DNA from: Gonatopus flavifemur
Lineage: Eukaryota > Arthropoda > Insecta > Hymenoptera > Dryinidae
Assembly (NCBI GenBank): GCA_018340375.1
Contig: JAFFJZ010000016.1
Span: 7,075,372-7,139,371, forward strand
DNA length: 64,000 nucleotides
Direction of reading: 5' to 3'
A program made the translations under genes and the position numbers. This document shows, one piece after another, positions 48,081-59,665 of this stretch. Each line of letters opens with the position of its first letter. Position 1 is the stretch's first letter. The notes beneath the pieces are model-generated. The model searched no databases. It was not told the origin of the DNA and saw nothing but the letters and a program-made list of their open reading frames with translations.

Positions 48081-50760
48081 AGAAGCCCCTCGTGCAATAT
48101 TTTCGAGGGAATTCCAGATACGTTGCGTTTTTTGGGCATTACGTTGTTAGAAACCCAGGTATTTTCCCCCAAGCTTTTACTTTCATATCTCACGATTTAT
48201 TCACGATCTGCGGATTATTTTCAAACATTCTAAAATAAGTGTCAGGAACAAGTAATGATTACAAAAAACGGATTTTTGTATTACCGATGGATATGTGTTC
48301 TTTCTCGGAATCAGAATACAATAGGAGAGATTCCATAAATTATTGGATCACATTAGATGCATATAAATAACCACTAAAGACAATTGCACTGAGGGTAATG
48401 ATTTTCCTTACTTGTTACTGCACTCTTTATAGCATGTTATTAGAAATAACACTACAAGTTTTGTTTCATTTCATAAATTTGGATCTTGGAAATAATCATT
48501 GGTGAATATAAATTCTACAAACCTCATTGTCACGAATTTCTGTATTTCTCTTTCTATCCGATTTTTCTTCTTTTCCTTCTCTGAATATTATTGCTGCATA
48601 CGCGGAATTTATAAGATCTCCTTGGTCCAATAGATCCTCCGTTCGGATTTTATCCAAACACAATATCATGAACTACGATTGTTTCTCAACGTTTATTACA
48701 CATCACTGAAATTCCTCACTACTTTTTTTTCCTTTCACATTATTGTTTTTGTACGTTCCCTTCTGTTTGCGCAACAGTGTCACGTGGTATACACATGGGA
48801 ACATCAGCACTGTAACAATTCTGTTCATGTTTCACAATTCTTCTGAAGATTGGATTGGAATATATTCACATTCTTAGAAAATTATACCGTTCTTCATGTG
48901 TTACACACGCGTGCAATTTATTGGATGTTACGGCTATAAACTATTTCATACATAATCTCTCGACCCTTATTGTCATCGTATCATTATCATTGTTATTGAG
49001 AGTTAACACTCAGGATAAGATACAAGGGATGAAATTCGTTTTACACTTCATCGAGTATCTATTCAGAATTGATAGTTTATGATAAACTGAAAAACTTATT
49101 AATTTTTTTTCTACCAATACAATCAAATAACTAGCTGAAAGGTGAAAGGAATATTTTCATATATTTTTTCCTCATTCTACAGATAACGTGAAGAATCTAT
49201 TCCATACTTTAATTCATTTTCATTGAATGCAATCAACATATATTCATATGAACGAACAGAAGAACACTTCCAAGTTGGTCAATGAGATCAGATGATCTTC
49301 GACCATTCTCATACATCGGATGAAATGAGACAAGAGAGGCGGTTGTACTCCTTGCATTGTTCATGCGACACAACAGTGTAAGCCATTGATTCCTAGGACA
49401 GACTCATCATACTCTCTCCTATCAAGATGCGTCTTGCAGAATCGTTTTTCTCAATAGAAAAGGATTGGAAAAAAACGATAACAACAATGATGGGAATTTT
49501 GAACCGGGACTCAGGATAAATCGAGGCAGTTATCACGGTATATCGCGGTGAACTGAGCTCTGAAAAGCCGCGGGGCGCAGGTACGCCTGCGCACGCTCCA
49601 AAAAAGCATCCGTCTGACCAATACATCCATGAGGATGGGTACAGGATTCGAGATGACGCGCATGTGTGAACTCTACCACAACCTTATGGTGTATACAATC
49701 TTCATTAGTGTGTGAAGTGGTATGCATTGTCGTCCTCTTCAGCCTCAAGTAAAACTCCTACTACTATTATCACTATCAGTGTCACAACCACCACCACTAC
49801 TACAATCAGCTCTAGGTTAAGGGTTCCTATCTTCGTCGCTTTTCCAACGGACGACTATGGCCTTTCCCCTAGACTCAAATGCGAAAGCACAAGCTTTCAC
49901 GAACATACATTGGAACCTTTTACACGTCCCTTAGACGTGATTAACGTTAACCATACTCTCTCTTCTTTTTTCTATACATATATATGGATACATTTTATCA
50001 CAGATAGTATAAACCTTCGTCGGTTGTCTTCTCGCTTGATGTGACTGAGGTTTCTGAGAGATTGAGGAAGATGGGAAGTGAGAGAGAAGAAGAAAGATAA
50101 ACGACATGTCACGAAATCTTAATGAATTATGAAACACATCCGTAGTGAATGAATTAAATTAGGGTTGGAAGTGGGCGAAAATAAAAACTTTTCACGGAGA
50201 AATATTTGTTTCCTTACAGTCATTATGTTTCTTGTCTTATGAATCATAAATGTGCGATGTGATCATTGATTTGTTCTGAAGGATTCATTTTCACAGTGGA
50301 GAAAACAAAAATTTAAAGAACTTTTGTATTGGAATATGCTGATTTCACAAAAAGGATTCGTGTTTTCATTGATTTGGATCCAAATCAATTTTCTTCAAGT
50401 AATATTATGAAATGAATTACTATTGGAAACTTTTGTCAATTTCCCAATAATCGAACTTTCATACATTATCTAGAGCTCAATGACTTCAAAAGAACTCTTT
50501 GAAAGCACTCATTCGTGAATCCTAATTATATACACATACGAATTACTCTATCAATTCCACGTCAACTAGAGAGCCAAATTCGTAATTTGACATGTACTTC
50601 ACGGAAAAAATAGGGCATAATTATCGGACGACGTTCTCTCCAACAAGTTGTCCCCTGGTGTTGAGTTCCTGGAATGAAAAGGTCCTCTGTATAGTATGAA
50701 TAAATTGTATTAGACATTGATATTGGGTTCATATCAGATAATGCTGAGACTATGGAAAGT
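48081..50760. other. About 2.7 kb without a recognised gene
   Basis: AT-rich with short frames. A less AT-rich patch at 49540-49700 and a Thr-rich frame at 49712-50044 (ACC/ACT repeats) were considered, but they show no motif or splice context. Confidence 0.4.
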
Positions 50761-50774
50761 CCACCCTGGTGGAG

Positions 50775-51080
50775 AAAGTTTCTCTGAAAATCTCTGAAAA
50801 TTCACCTGAATTTCACTGCAAAACTCTGAATCTCACTGAAAAACTCTGGAAAACACTGAAAAGACTGGAAAGAATCTGAAAAATTCTGAAAACTCATGAA
50901 AATTTTTCCAAACTCTGAAAAACCTTGAAGAACTCTGGAAATTTCTGAAAAATTCCCACTTATCGACCACGTTTTTCCACTAAAATTTCTACTGAATATT
51001 CATGAATATTTCTGAGACTGTGATTTTTTCTGAAAATCACTGAGACTCTCTGAGAAACTATGAACACCTCTGAAATCCTC
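50775..51080. repeat. Degenerate tandem repeat (CTCTGAAAA-like)
   Basis: More than twenty imperfect units near CTCTGAAAAT or CACTGAAAAA follow one another at about 10-12 bp. It resembles the repeat at 755-985 in style but not in sequence. Confidence 0.75.
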
Positions 51081-51271
51081 TAAAAGACTTCCCACTGAAT
51101 GTGTGAAAATTTCAGTGATTTTCAGCGAAATTTTTCCACCAGAGCATTGTTGAAAATTTCAAATCACTTGGAATCGAAGCAAAAGTGATCCACTTAATCG
51201 AAGACCTCATTCATCCTTCAATTATACCTGATTGGAATTTTAATTACGAGAATATACATTGATGTAAGATA

Positions 51272-51517
51272 CACGGAGAAAAATGATCATGGAATGATCG
51301 CTAGGAAAGATAGTAAACTGGTGACAACTAAGAATTTCTGTACACACTCGCTAACAGAGACGAGTAATGATCCCTATCTTGGTATAGTATATTGTATTCT
51401 AATATACCAAAATAGGAACCATTACTCGTCCCTGTTAGCGACTGTGTACAGAAATTCGTAGTTGTCACCAGTTTACTATCTTTCCTAGCGATCATTCCAT
51501 GATCTTTTTTCTCCGTG
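51272..51517. mobile_element. 246-bp CACGGAG MITE
   Basis: CACGGAGAAAAATGATCATG and its complement form the ends, flanked by TA. The arms pair along nearly their whole length (GAATGATCGCTAGGAAAGAT, GTGACAACTA, GAGACGAGTAATG) around a central AT-rich palindrome. Near-perfect arms suggest a young copy. Confidence 0.9.
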
Positions 51518-52157
51518 TATAATATAGTGAAAATTTGAGAGGAATTTTTGATAGTGACAATCAACGCCTGATGGAGTGTCTTAATGGAGTGACGTTCACG
51601 AGAAATCGATATTGGATGTCTTGACTATGAAGGATTTCCTTTTGATCCAATCTACTGAAACATCCACTAAAAGGTCATATGCTCCCGGGTGGAAAAAATT
51701 TGCTAGAGTCTCTATAGTTCCAACAGAAGTTTCGCCAATTGTACCCACACAGCATCACAGTCTCAGAAGAAATCATAAAGTCTCCTTGTCCCTCATGGTT
51801 TCCTAATCCCTGGATCTATAAATCCAGTCAATTGTAGAGAAGATTCAAAAGTAACACCGTAACAGTCCATTCAAGAAGGCCGTAGGATGACACATAGATG
51901 ACGTCACTAGAACTCTTTCCATATGATTTTTATTTAGTACTAACCTTCAAACAATACGTGTGTAATTTTGATAGCAATCTCACTATTGATTCGTGAGTCA
52001 TAGCATTTTGTGTGGAGCAACTTTTGTTATTGGAGAAAAAAAATTGGAAAAAAATAAATTTCGAGTTGTGATGGGGGATTGCTTTTTCACGAAAATAAAT
52101 GCAGTGGAAACCAAACGATAGTTTGATAGACATCCAGACTCTGCTCCACCGAGACTA

Positions 52158-52527
52158 CACGGAGAGAAAAAATTTGCTGACGCAGCAAATTGAGGTATTA
52201 TATATAGAATAGCAAAGTTTTTTGCTGACCTAGCTAAAAATTTGCTATAACAGTAATAGTGTTAGCTACGACAGCGATTTTTTAGCTGTGGCAGCAAAAA
52301 ATGTTTGCTCCGCCAGCAAATTTTCAGTGTCATATACAGAATAGCAAACAAATTTTGCTGGGATAGCAAACATTTTTTGCTGCCACAGGTCAAAATTCGC
52401 TGTCGCAGCTAACAAGATTGCTGGAACAGCGAATAGTCTGCTGTCACAGCAGAAAATTTGCTGCTCTGGCAAAAGGAACCCAGCAAAAGTAGATTTCGCT
52501 GCCACAGCGAATTCCTTTTTCTCCATG
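52158..52527. mobile_element. 370-bp CACGGAG MITE with CAGCAAA repeats
   Basis: The ends are CACGGAGAGAAAAAATTTGC and TTTTTCTCCATG; TA precedes it and TG follows. The interior is made of about twenty AGCAAA / TTTGCT words in both orientations, at 10-25 bp intervals. Confidence 0.8.
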
Positions 52528-52529
52528 TG

Positions 52530-53385
52530 ATGGTGAAGGAGTGGATTGCTAAATTTGAACGTGGTCGTACCAGCACAAATGATGTGAAGCGCAGTGAGCG
52601 TCCAAATGAGGCTGTTATTCCAGGAAACATAAAAAATCCACAAATTGGTTATGAAGGATCGCAAATTGAAGGTGCATGAGCTAGCTAACATTGTGAAGAT
52701 ATCAGATGGTAGTGTTTTCACCATTCCACACAAACATTTGGGTATGCGAAAGCTCTGTGCGAAGTGGGTGCCACGTGAGCTCACAATCGACTAAAAACAA
52801 CAACGAATTGATGCTTCAGAGGAGTGTTTGATGCTGTTAAGACGTGATGAAATCGAATTTTATTGTCGATATGTGACAATGGATGGAACATGGCTCCACA
52901 ATTACACACCAGAATCCAAAAGACAGTCAGCTCAGTGGACAGCAGTCGACGAATCGAATCCAAAGCGAGCAAAGACGTAACAGTCGGCCGGTGAGGTGAT
53001 GGCGTCTGTATTTTGGGATGCGGAGGGAATAATATTCATCAACTATCTCCAAAAAGGAACCACCATCAACAGCGACTATCACTGTGCACTTTTGGATCGA
53101 TTGAAGGCTGGAATCGCAAAGAAGCAGCCACATTTGCGAAAGAACAAAGTGTTCTTTCACAAAGACAATGCGCCGTGTCACAAATCGATGAAAACGATGC
53201 CAAAATTGAATGAATTGGGCTTCGAATTGCTCACCCACCGTATTCTCCAGATTTAGTCCCCAACGACTTTTTCCTGTTTTCAGATTTCAAGGGAATGCTT
53301 GCTGGAAAGCAATTCTAGTCCAATGATGGAGTAATTGCTGAACCTGAGGCCTATTTCGAAGAGAGATAAATCGTACCATGAAAGT
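52530..53385 (+). pseudogene. mariner remnant
   Basis: Frames on the plus strand give KEWIAKFERGRTSTNDVKRS, KVHELANIVKISDGSVF, FYCRYVTMDGTWLHNYTPES (first Asp), VMASVFWDAEGIIFINYL and VFFHKDNAPCHKSMKT (second Asp). The PYSPD region follows in altered form near 53236. The N-terminus and both TIRs are missing and several stops interrupt it. It lies exactly between two MITEs of one family. Confidence 0.8.
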
Positions 53386-53411
53386 GGGATCGTAAAGTTG
53401 GAAAATCCCTA

Positions 53412-53717
53412 CACGGAGAGAAAAAATTTGTTCGAACAGCAAAAAATTTACTCGGCTAGCAAATTTCAAGTATTATATATACAATAGCAAATAGTTTTGC
53501 TCACCTAGCAGAAAGTCTTTGCTGGAAACAAATTGCTACTGCAGCAAATTTTTTTTGCTATGAATATTATTTAGATACGGCTGGATTTTCATAGCAAACT
53601 ATGTTTTTGCTGACCCAGCTAATTATTAGCTGTATCAGCGAAAAATTTGCTTATCCAGCAACAACATTTTTCGTCAGGATAGCGAAATTTTTTGCTGTAT
53701 TGGCAAATTCTTGTGGC
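53412..53717. mobile_element. Second CAGCAAA MITE, right end degraded
   Basis: It starts CACGGAGAGAAAAAATTTG after TA, in the same orientation as 52158, with AGCAAA / TTTGCT words throughout. No clean CTCCGTG closes it; CAAATTCTTGTGG near 53717 may be the decayed end. Confidence 0.65.
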
Positions 53718-54816
53718 TGAAACAATTGAATGTTTCGTTGTGACAAGAATGGCGGAAAAATTACAATCTTCATTGACAGAGTGGAGACATTGCGGATAAC
53801 AGAAGATAATTGCTCAGAATTAGTTCATTGAATTTCGATCCAAACAGTCATTCATTGAAGATACTACGCGATTTATTATTCGTGATGTATCTACTTCATC
53901 AATAGATTGTAATATTCACGCTGCTTTTCTCACAGTATTACATTCCATCATTCCTGCTACGGGAATGTGGCAATACAGCACCAAATTACGCTTTTTCCAC
54001 TCAGTGTATTTTCCAAAGATAGCGATCAAAGATGACCCTCGAGTAGATACGAGCGCATAAATGGCTGAATTTGTGTAGTCACATATATACCTGTATCTTC
54101 CTAATGCTTCTTGGATAGTCATTATATTCAAGGAATACTTCCATCATTGTTTTGTAAATTCACTTTCAGAATAATTACCGAAATTAAATGACGAAAAAGA
54201 TTAACCAAATCAAAATCACAATTAAACATAATTGTGATTTTAATTTGAGTAATCTTTTCGATTCTGTATTACTCCATGGATTTCCAGAATCTATCAGTAA
54301 TTTGACAGTTCTGGGTAAGGAATGGCAAGAATTTCACTTGTATAAATTTGTTCCAACAAATCTAACAAAATTAAACTATATATAAGAATAACGAACAGCG
54401 AATTCAACTGCTGCGTTCGGAAAATGACCACACCAATACATGAAATTCACTCAATATAACAATGATCGTTATCATGATTCTAGAGATGACATTTCATTCC
54501 AATTGCTTCACCATAATAATGATGATAATAATAATAATAATAATGATAGCGCAAACAAGGAGTAAAGCACAATCAGTCAGTTCCTCATTCAATCTGGACC
54601 ACGTTCAGCGAATTTTTTCATTTTCATAATTTGTTAAATTGTGAATAATTTTGTATGAAAATGTAATTCTAATGAAACGTGTTACTCTGATATGTGAACA
54701 CGGAAACAGAACATTCTTCACAGTTAATCTTGATAAAAAATTAAAACACGGCTATATATTATTCATTGCGCAGGATTTATTCTACAATTAAAAAGTGTGT
54801 TGCACATATATAAATC

Positions 54817-54847
<31 letters not shown>

Positions 54848-55100
54848 CTTTTATTTTACATCTCCCATCCCCCACCTACGTACATACAGACTCGATGAAA
54901 AGGAAAGAAAAAGAATGAAGTGTGCAGAATAATTGAAACTTTTCATAATCGAATTTGAATATATATGGGGGAAATTAAACACAAATTCACTCATGTTCCA
55001 TATACTATTCCACATTACCAAAAAGCAAAAAAAAACACAAAAGAAAACAGAAAGGAAACGATATATAGATTCCCCTTACTTCAGTTGAAGCCCCCCCAAC
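53718..55100. other. AT-rich stretch with microsatellites
   Basis: No gene seen. Contains an (ATA)n run at about 54518-54545 and a (TATG)n run at about 54821-54847. Confidence 0.5.
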
Positions 55101-55129
55101 CCAACCACTTGTAGCCTCTTCCCTTCCTC

Positions 55130-56216
55130 CCTTCCACGTGTGTTCATCCTCTTTTTTCCGCGCTCCCGTCTTCATTCTTCCTGTTCTTCCCTCCCGCCGC
55201 TCCTCCTCCTATGAGCTATCTCCTCCTTCCTCTCCCCTCCTCCATTCGTACCTTTCCTCTCTCATCAAATCCTCATCAATGTATATCCCAAACCTCTTCA
55301 GCACGTCTTTTCTATCCCATATCACCTCTACTGCGTTCTTTCTCTCTAACCTAATCCAAACGTCCAAACATCCTTCCCCTCCTTTCCTATCTCCATTATC
55401 TCCTCCACTCTCAGTTCCAACCCCATCTTCTCCTCCATCACCTCCAACAACTTCGCGCTGTCCTTGATCGCTCTCGCCCCCCATACTCGAACAATCACGT
55501 TTCTTCTTCTCCATCTCTTGTCCCTCTCTTTCCATTGTCCTTGCTTCCTCCTCATTATCTCCTTCTTTTCTCCCTCTCGATCTTCTTCCTCCTTCTCCTA
55601 CTCTTCCTTCTCTTCCTCTCTGCCCCCGCTTCTCCCGTCTTCCGGCAGATGGCTAGCTCTACCTTTCTCTCCGCTTTTCTTCCTTGCTGACTCCCTTCCT
55701 TCCTCTCTACTATTTTTCTTATCCTCCTTGCTTTCCTTCCTCAACGATACTTCTTTTTCCATCCTCATCGATGCTTCCTCTCTGACGTCTCCTTCCTCCG
55801 CTCGTGGTAGCATCTCCGATCTTCCTCCTTTTCCGTCTCTCTTCCACCCAAACTCCCATCTTTCCCATGAGTCCTTCTATCACCTTTATTTGTTGTTTTT
55901 TAGACCCTTCTTTTATTCTCTCCTCCATTCTCCTCACCCACTCTTCCTCCCTTCGCCTCAGTTTTTCCTCCACCAGCACCTCCACCAGTCTCTCAACCTC
56001 CTCTCTCCATCACTTTGCCACTTGTAGCGGTTATCTTTCAAACTCTCTTTTCTCCTATATTTCTACTCGCTTCTCCAAATCTTCTTCCAAAACGTCACCT
56101 CGACGAGTGCACTCCACTTCCTTTCTCCCTCACTCTCTTTCTCACTTCTCTTTCTCCACTTTTCACTCCACTTTATTTTCCCCGAACTAACGCCCGTCAC
56201 AACTCGCTCGCCATCT
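55130..56216 (-). pseudogene. LINE ORF1-like region (coiled-coil protein)
   Basis: The minus strand is extremely purine-rich for about 1.1 kb. It encodes Lys/Glu/Arg-rich helices in more than one frame (EVLVEEKLRRREEEWVRRME), then VIWDRKDVLKRFGIYIDEDL followed by MREERYEWRRG. The WIDEDLT..ER pattern is familiar from ORF1 of hymenopteran non-LTR elements. A probable 5' UTR start lies near 56215 (AAGATGGCGAGCGAGTTGTG). Frames are interrupted. No reverse transcriptase follows; it is cut off near 55130. Plus-strand Ser/Leu/Pro-rich frames here are shadows. Confidence 0.6.
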
Positions 56217-56253
56217 TACCAGAAGTTCTATATAAATCTATATATATATATAT

Positions 56254-56300
56254 ATACAGGGTGATTCAAAATTCCCGCACTCTTTTTTGGGAGTAGATTC
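56254..56300. mobile_element. Probable transposon terminus
   Basis: CAGGGTGATTCAAAATTCCC follows a (TA)n run. CAGGGTGATTCA-type starts are common DNA-transposon ends in insects. If this is the outer end of the palindrome element described next, its mirror end would be near position 64970, beyond the window. Confidence 0.35.
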
Positions 56301-57098
56301 CTGATGGAATTCTGAAACGATTTGTCCTTTTGCACAATGCTCTCCGACGCATAATTTCCGAGATATAATTAATCAAAGTTGACTAATTATGAGGTGGATC
56401 CATCGGTCATTCAGGAGCGTCATAACAGAACAAGAGAGGATGGTGCTTGCAGAGGGCGCTCATACGATCAGCTGATCGGTATAATCGATACGATTCACCA
56501 ACATACAAATTGGTGAATTTTCTATGTAGAACGATTGAATTCGTCGACACTGTGGGAAAATTGATTATTGTCATGAATTCTTATCACGATATGCTGTAGG
56601 TGAAAGTTGTAATTCCAGTAATGATTTTTATTACGCAGACAAATGTGAAATAGTGTTATTTCGTAGGGATAGGGATTCAAGTGGGAGAAAAAAGTATAAC
56701 TACTCGTCTTCAATCAGAATTTTCATGTAAAGAAGAAAACATGAGAATTTTCATTCATCCGATACCCAATTTGAACGGTTTGATTAGTAAGTTTGACACA
56801 AGAGATTGGATTCCGAATCCTGTATTCTGATTGGTCGAGAATCAATGTATGTCAGATCAATCCTCGGCCGTTTCAAATGATTCTTCTGAAGAATGTGTCT
56901 TCGACTTATCCCAACCACAACATTGAACAATGATGAATTTATTCGAATTCACCCTTTTTACATCATTCGATGATTATAAAGGGTTTATCGAACGTTGATA
57001 ACCTCCTTGAGATCACTCAAGATCATTCATGTTTGAATCAAAATCTAATTCAAATTGTGTGCAAGTTCGAGCGCGTTTCTACGTTTAGAAAATGTATT
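56301..57098. other. Sequence between the candidate terminus and the mirrored part of the arm
   Basis: No gene recognised. GATTGGTCGA (a CCAAT box on the minus strand) near 56832 recurs as in the arm, so this is likely the continuation of the left arm. Confidence 0.4.
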
Positions 57099-57114
57099 CG
57101 TCCTAAAAAGGACG
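57099..57114 (-). promoter_or_regulatory. Histone-type stem-loop candidate 1
   Basis: On the minus strand CGTCCTTTTTAGGACG forms a 6-bp stem with a UUUU loop. Outside the mirrored part visible in this window. Confidence 0.5.
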
Positions 57115-57553
57115 GATTTGGTTAATCTTCAAAGACAATTCTTTTTCCATTTGCCATAACAGTATGCCCTTTGAAGTCATATGTGCTTTAAATGAAACTG
57201 TTTCGAGCGGTCACCTGATTGGTTGATTCGTATCACGAATGGTTGATTTAAGCTAAACAAACCGTATGTGATTACAATGTCAATCAAGTGCAATGATTGA
57301 GTCGTTTACGATGTCACACCTTGTATTTTCGTCAAAATTGATGGATTCTGCAAGTTGACGAAGAAATCCACCCTTTACAAAGCAAGAAAGTAGTTATATC
57401 GATCACGGACCACGTTTCGTTGTCATAGTATTCAACATTGACTAAGAGTCGTAATCTGATTGGTCGAAACGTTTCCGAGGAATGCATGCGAGTATCAGAC
57501 CACTTGGAATATCGATGCCAATCAATCGCATCGGTCTCACATGAGAAAAAATC

Positions 57554-57569
57554 CGCTCTTTTCAGAGCG
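57554..57569 (+). promoter_or_regulatory. Histone-type stem-loop candidate 2
   Basis: CGCTCTTTTCAGAGCG: 6-bp stem, UUUC loop, with the CUUUUCAG core of the metazoan histone mRNA 3' stem-loop. The outer G-C pair is replaced by C-G. Confidence 0.6.
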
Positions 57570-57782
57570 ATAAAATGAATCTTCACCGGGAATAACTTCT
57601 CAATCAATTCACATTCAATCAAATGTATGGAATTACACTGTCTCAGTGAGTCGTCGAAGTGAGTATTTCGTTCATTCGTTCCTCTTGTTGCTTCGTCGAC
57701 TTTTTGACTGTCTCACTGTTTTGATCGGATCAAGTCGCATTCCTGTAAAAATTCATGAATTCTCCACGCTGAAAAGGAAATT

Positions 57783-57798
57783 TGCTCTTCTCAGAGCG
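57783..57798 (+). promoter_or_regulatory. Histone-type stem-loop candidate 3
   Basis: TGCTCTTCTCAGAGCG: same core with a UCUC loop, also allowed by the histone consensus. A more degraded relative (GGGCCTTCGCAGAGCG) lies at 57977-57993. Confidence 0.5.
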
Positions 57799-58260
57799 AT
57801 AGAATAGTTCCTCACTGAAGAACATGTTTCAAATCCAATTCATTTTCTAAATATTTAACGTTGACCAAGATTTGTTACCTGATTGGTCGAAACGTATACG
57901 AGACATTCATACGAGCAGCGAACCGCTTGAGATATTCATGTTAATCAACTGCACTCATTCTACGTTACTAAAAATCGGGCCTTCGCAGAGCGAGAAAATG
58001 AATTTTCACTTGGGACGATGTCTCATTGGATTCATTATCTGAATGATGTTGAATGAAATCTGTAAAATTGTCCGTTCTGAACGTGAATACTTATGTTCAT
58101 CCGTTGATCTTGTTATTTGAATTAGAGTATGTCGCTCTGCCCGTAAAAATTATAATAATAGGGAATCATCCCGCGATGGCAGAAGGTTAACCTGGAATAT
58201 TGATAAAAAGAAATTTTCTTCAGGAAAATGGGGTTGTTCACACATATTGAAATATTTTGG

Positions 58261-58276
58261 CGTTCTTGAAAGAACG
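58261..58276 (-). promoter_or_regulatory. Stem-loop candidate 4
   Basis: Minus strand CGTTCTTTCAAGAACG: 6-bp stem, UUCA loop. Its mirror partner lies at 62954-62969. Confidence 0.5.
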
Positions 58277-58369
58277 GATTCATTTTTTTTATATCACCTG
58301 AAATATTAAGAAGAAAGATAAAGTTTGTTTGGGTGAATGAGCTTGGTCACGCGTATTGATATATTTGGT

Positions 58370-58385
58370 CGTTCTCAAAAGAACG
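58370..58385 (-). promoter_or_regulatory. Stem-loop candidate 5
   Basis: Minus strand CGTTCTTTTGAGAACG followed by ACCAAAT. It lies about 50 bp after the stop of the small frame that starts near the CCAAT/TATA motifs at 58760-58800. Confidence 0.55.
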
Positions 58386-59155
58386 GATTCATGTTTTAGT
58401 GAATATGAACAGAGCGAAATATTTAGTGGCGTTGGCCTATGAATATTTCCAGTTGGGAACACGTTCAATTTTCAACTGCTGTTGCTGTTCGTTAGAATGC
58501 GATTCCTTTCCCACGTTGACATTTCCAGATGATTTGGATCTTGGAAATGTATTGAAATTGGACCGGTGTTCATATCTTTCCCCGTTCCAATGGTGAATGT
58601 CTCCGCTGTCAACTTCGTACAGCAGCTTCCGGATGCGTGAAGCATCGTGTATCCAGTCACGGGAGTATCTTCGGCGATAGCAATGTCTGGACAGCGCGTG
58701 CGTCGCGTGTTGATTCTCCGCCAGCTTGATGCTGAATAGGGGGCGCGCCCGCTTTTTCACTCTTATTTATGCATTTTTTTGATAAAATTGATTGGCCAAT
58801 CAGCACATAGCTGGATTCCGAGAATTGTAGATGAACAAAATTGTACATTTCTCACGGTCAAATCTTGATGCGACGATTCCTTGTTACAGGTTGGTGTTTA
58901 CTAATGAATATCGATAGAACAGAACATCGAACTTCGTTGTCTATGGACTGTGAAAATTTGTACAACATTCAGAAAGTTCAGTATTTTTTTCACCGATGTC
59001 CAATGAACGCTAGTACAGGTCAATTACATTTCTCCTCGAAGATATTGAACATAACCATTTGAGATGTTGATGTCAATTCATTGCATCACTCTTGTTTATC
59101 ATAAAAAATCCACTCTCTGCAAATGACGTTGTCCACACGTATTGAATAAATTGGT

Positions 59156-59171
59156 CGTTCTCAAAAGAACG
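59156..59171 (-). promoter_or_regulatory. Stem-loop candidate 6
   Basis: Minus strand CGTTCTTTTGAGAACG followed by ACCAATT. Mirror of 62059-62074. Confidence 0.55.
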
Positions 59172-59204
59172 GTTGGCTGTTTACAAAAGGGGAAAAAAAT
59201 TGTT

Positions 59205-59280
59205 TTCAGCGGAATCGAACTTAGGTCTCCGAATGTATGGGTTGACGCCGCTACCGCTGACCCATACACCTGTACGAATG
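59205..59280 (-). ncRNA. tRNA-like Pol III unit, left arm
   Basis: On the minus strand GGGTCAGCGGTAGCGGCGTC (D-arm/A-box-like), a possible anticodon stem around CAACCCATACATTCGG and AAGTTCGATTCCGC (B box) come in order, with a T7 terminator about 9 nt later. Acceptor pairing is weak. Mirror at 61955-62040. Confidence 0.5.
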
Positions 59281-59621
59281 TAGCTGCTCTTTCACATCCA
59301 TATGAATTCCATTTGATTGAAAATCAGACACAGATAGAATAATCGATTGAATATACTTACTTTTGATCGATCAATAAATTTCGTGTATGAAGATAAAATC
59401 TTTATAATGGAGGAATGATACAAAATTCCTTTCATGCATCTGGAATTGAATGATTGTTTCGATTAAAGGACTGAAAAAAAGGTCATGATCATATGAATTG
59501 TAATCATGAAAGTATGATCGTCCAAATTTGATGGGAGAATTTTCTTTTCAAATTCATAATTCAACATGTTTAGAGCTCATACGAACAAGTTAGGTTGGAC
59601 CTTCGTAGTGAAATTTTTGGT

Positions 59622-59637
59622 CGTCCTGAAAAGGACG
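59622..59637 (-). promoter_or_regulatory. Stem-loop candidate 7
   Basis: Minus strand CGTCCTTTTCAGGACG followed by ACCAAAAA: UUUC loop and CUUUUCAG core, the best match in this arm. It lies about 30 bp after the transposase stop. Confidence 0.6.
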
Positions 59638-59665
59638 GATTGTTTTTTTTCGGTGGTAGATCCTT

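Noticed and set aside
49712..50044. Thr-rich frame as a mucin-like exon
   Set aside because: The threonines come from an ACC/ACT microsatellite; no signal peptide or splice context.
55464..56190. Large Ser/Leu/Pro-rich plus-strand frames
   Set aside because: They are translations of the complement of a purine-rich ORF1; low complexity only.
59142..59342. 66-aa frame MNKLVVLKRTVG.. and its mirror as a gene
   Set aside because: It overlaps a stem-loop and the tRNA-like unit; no motif; appears in both arms only because they are mirrored.
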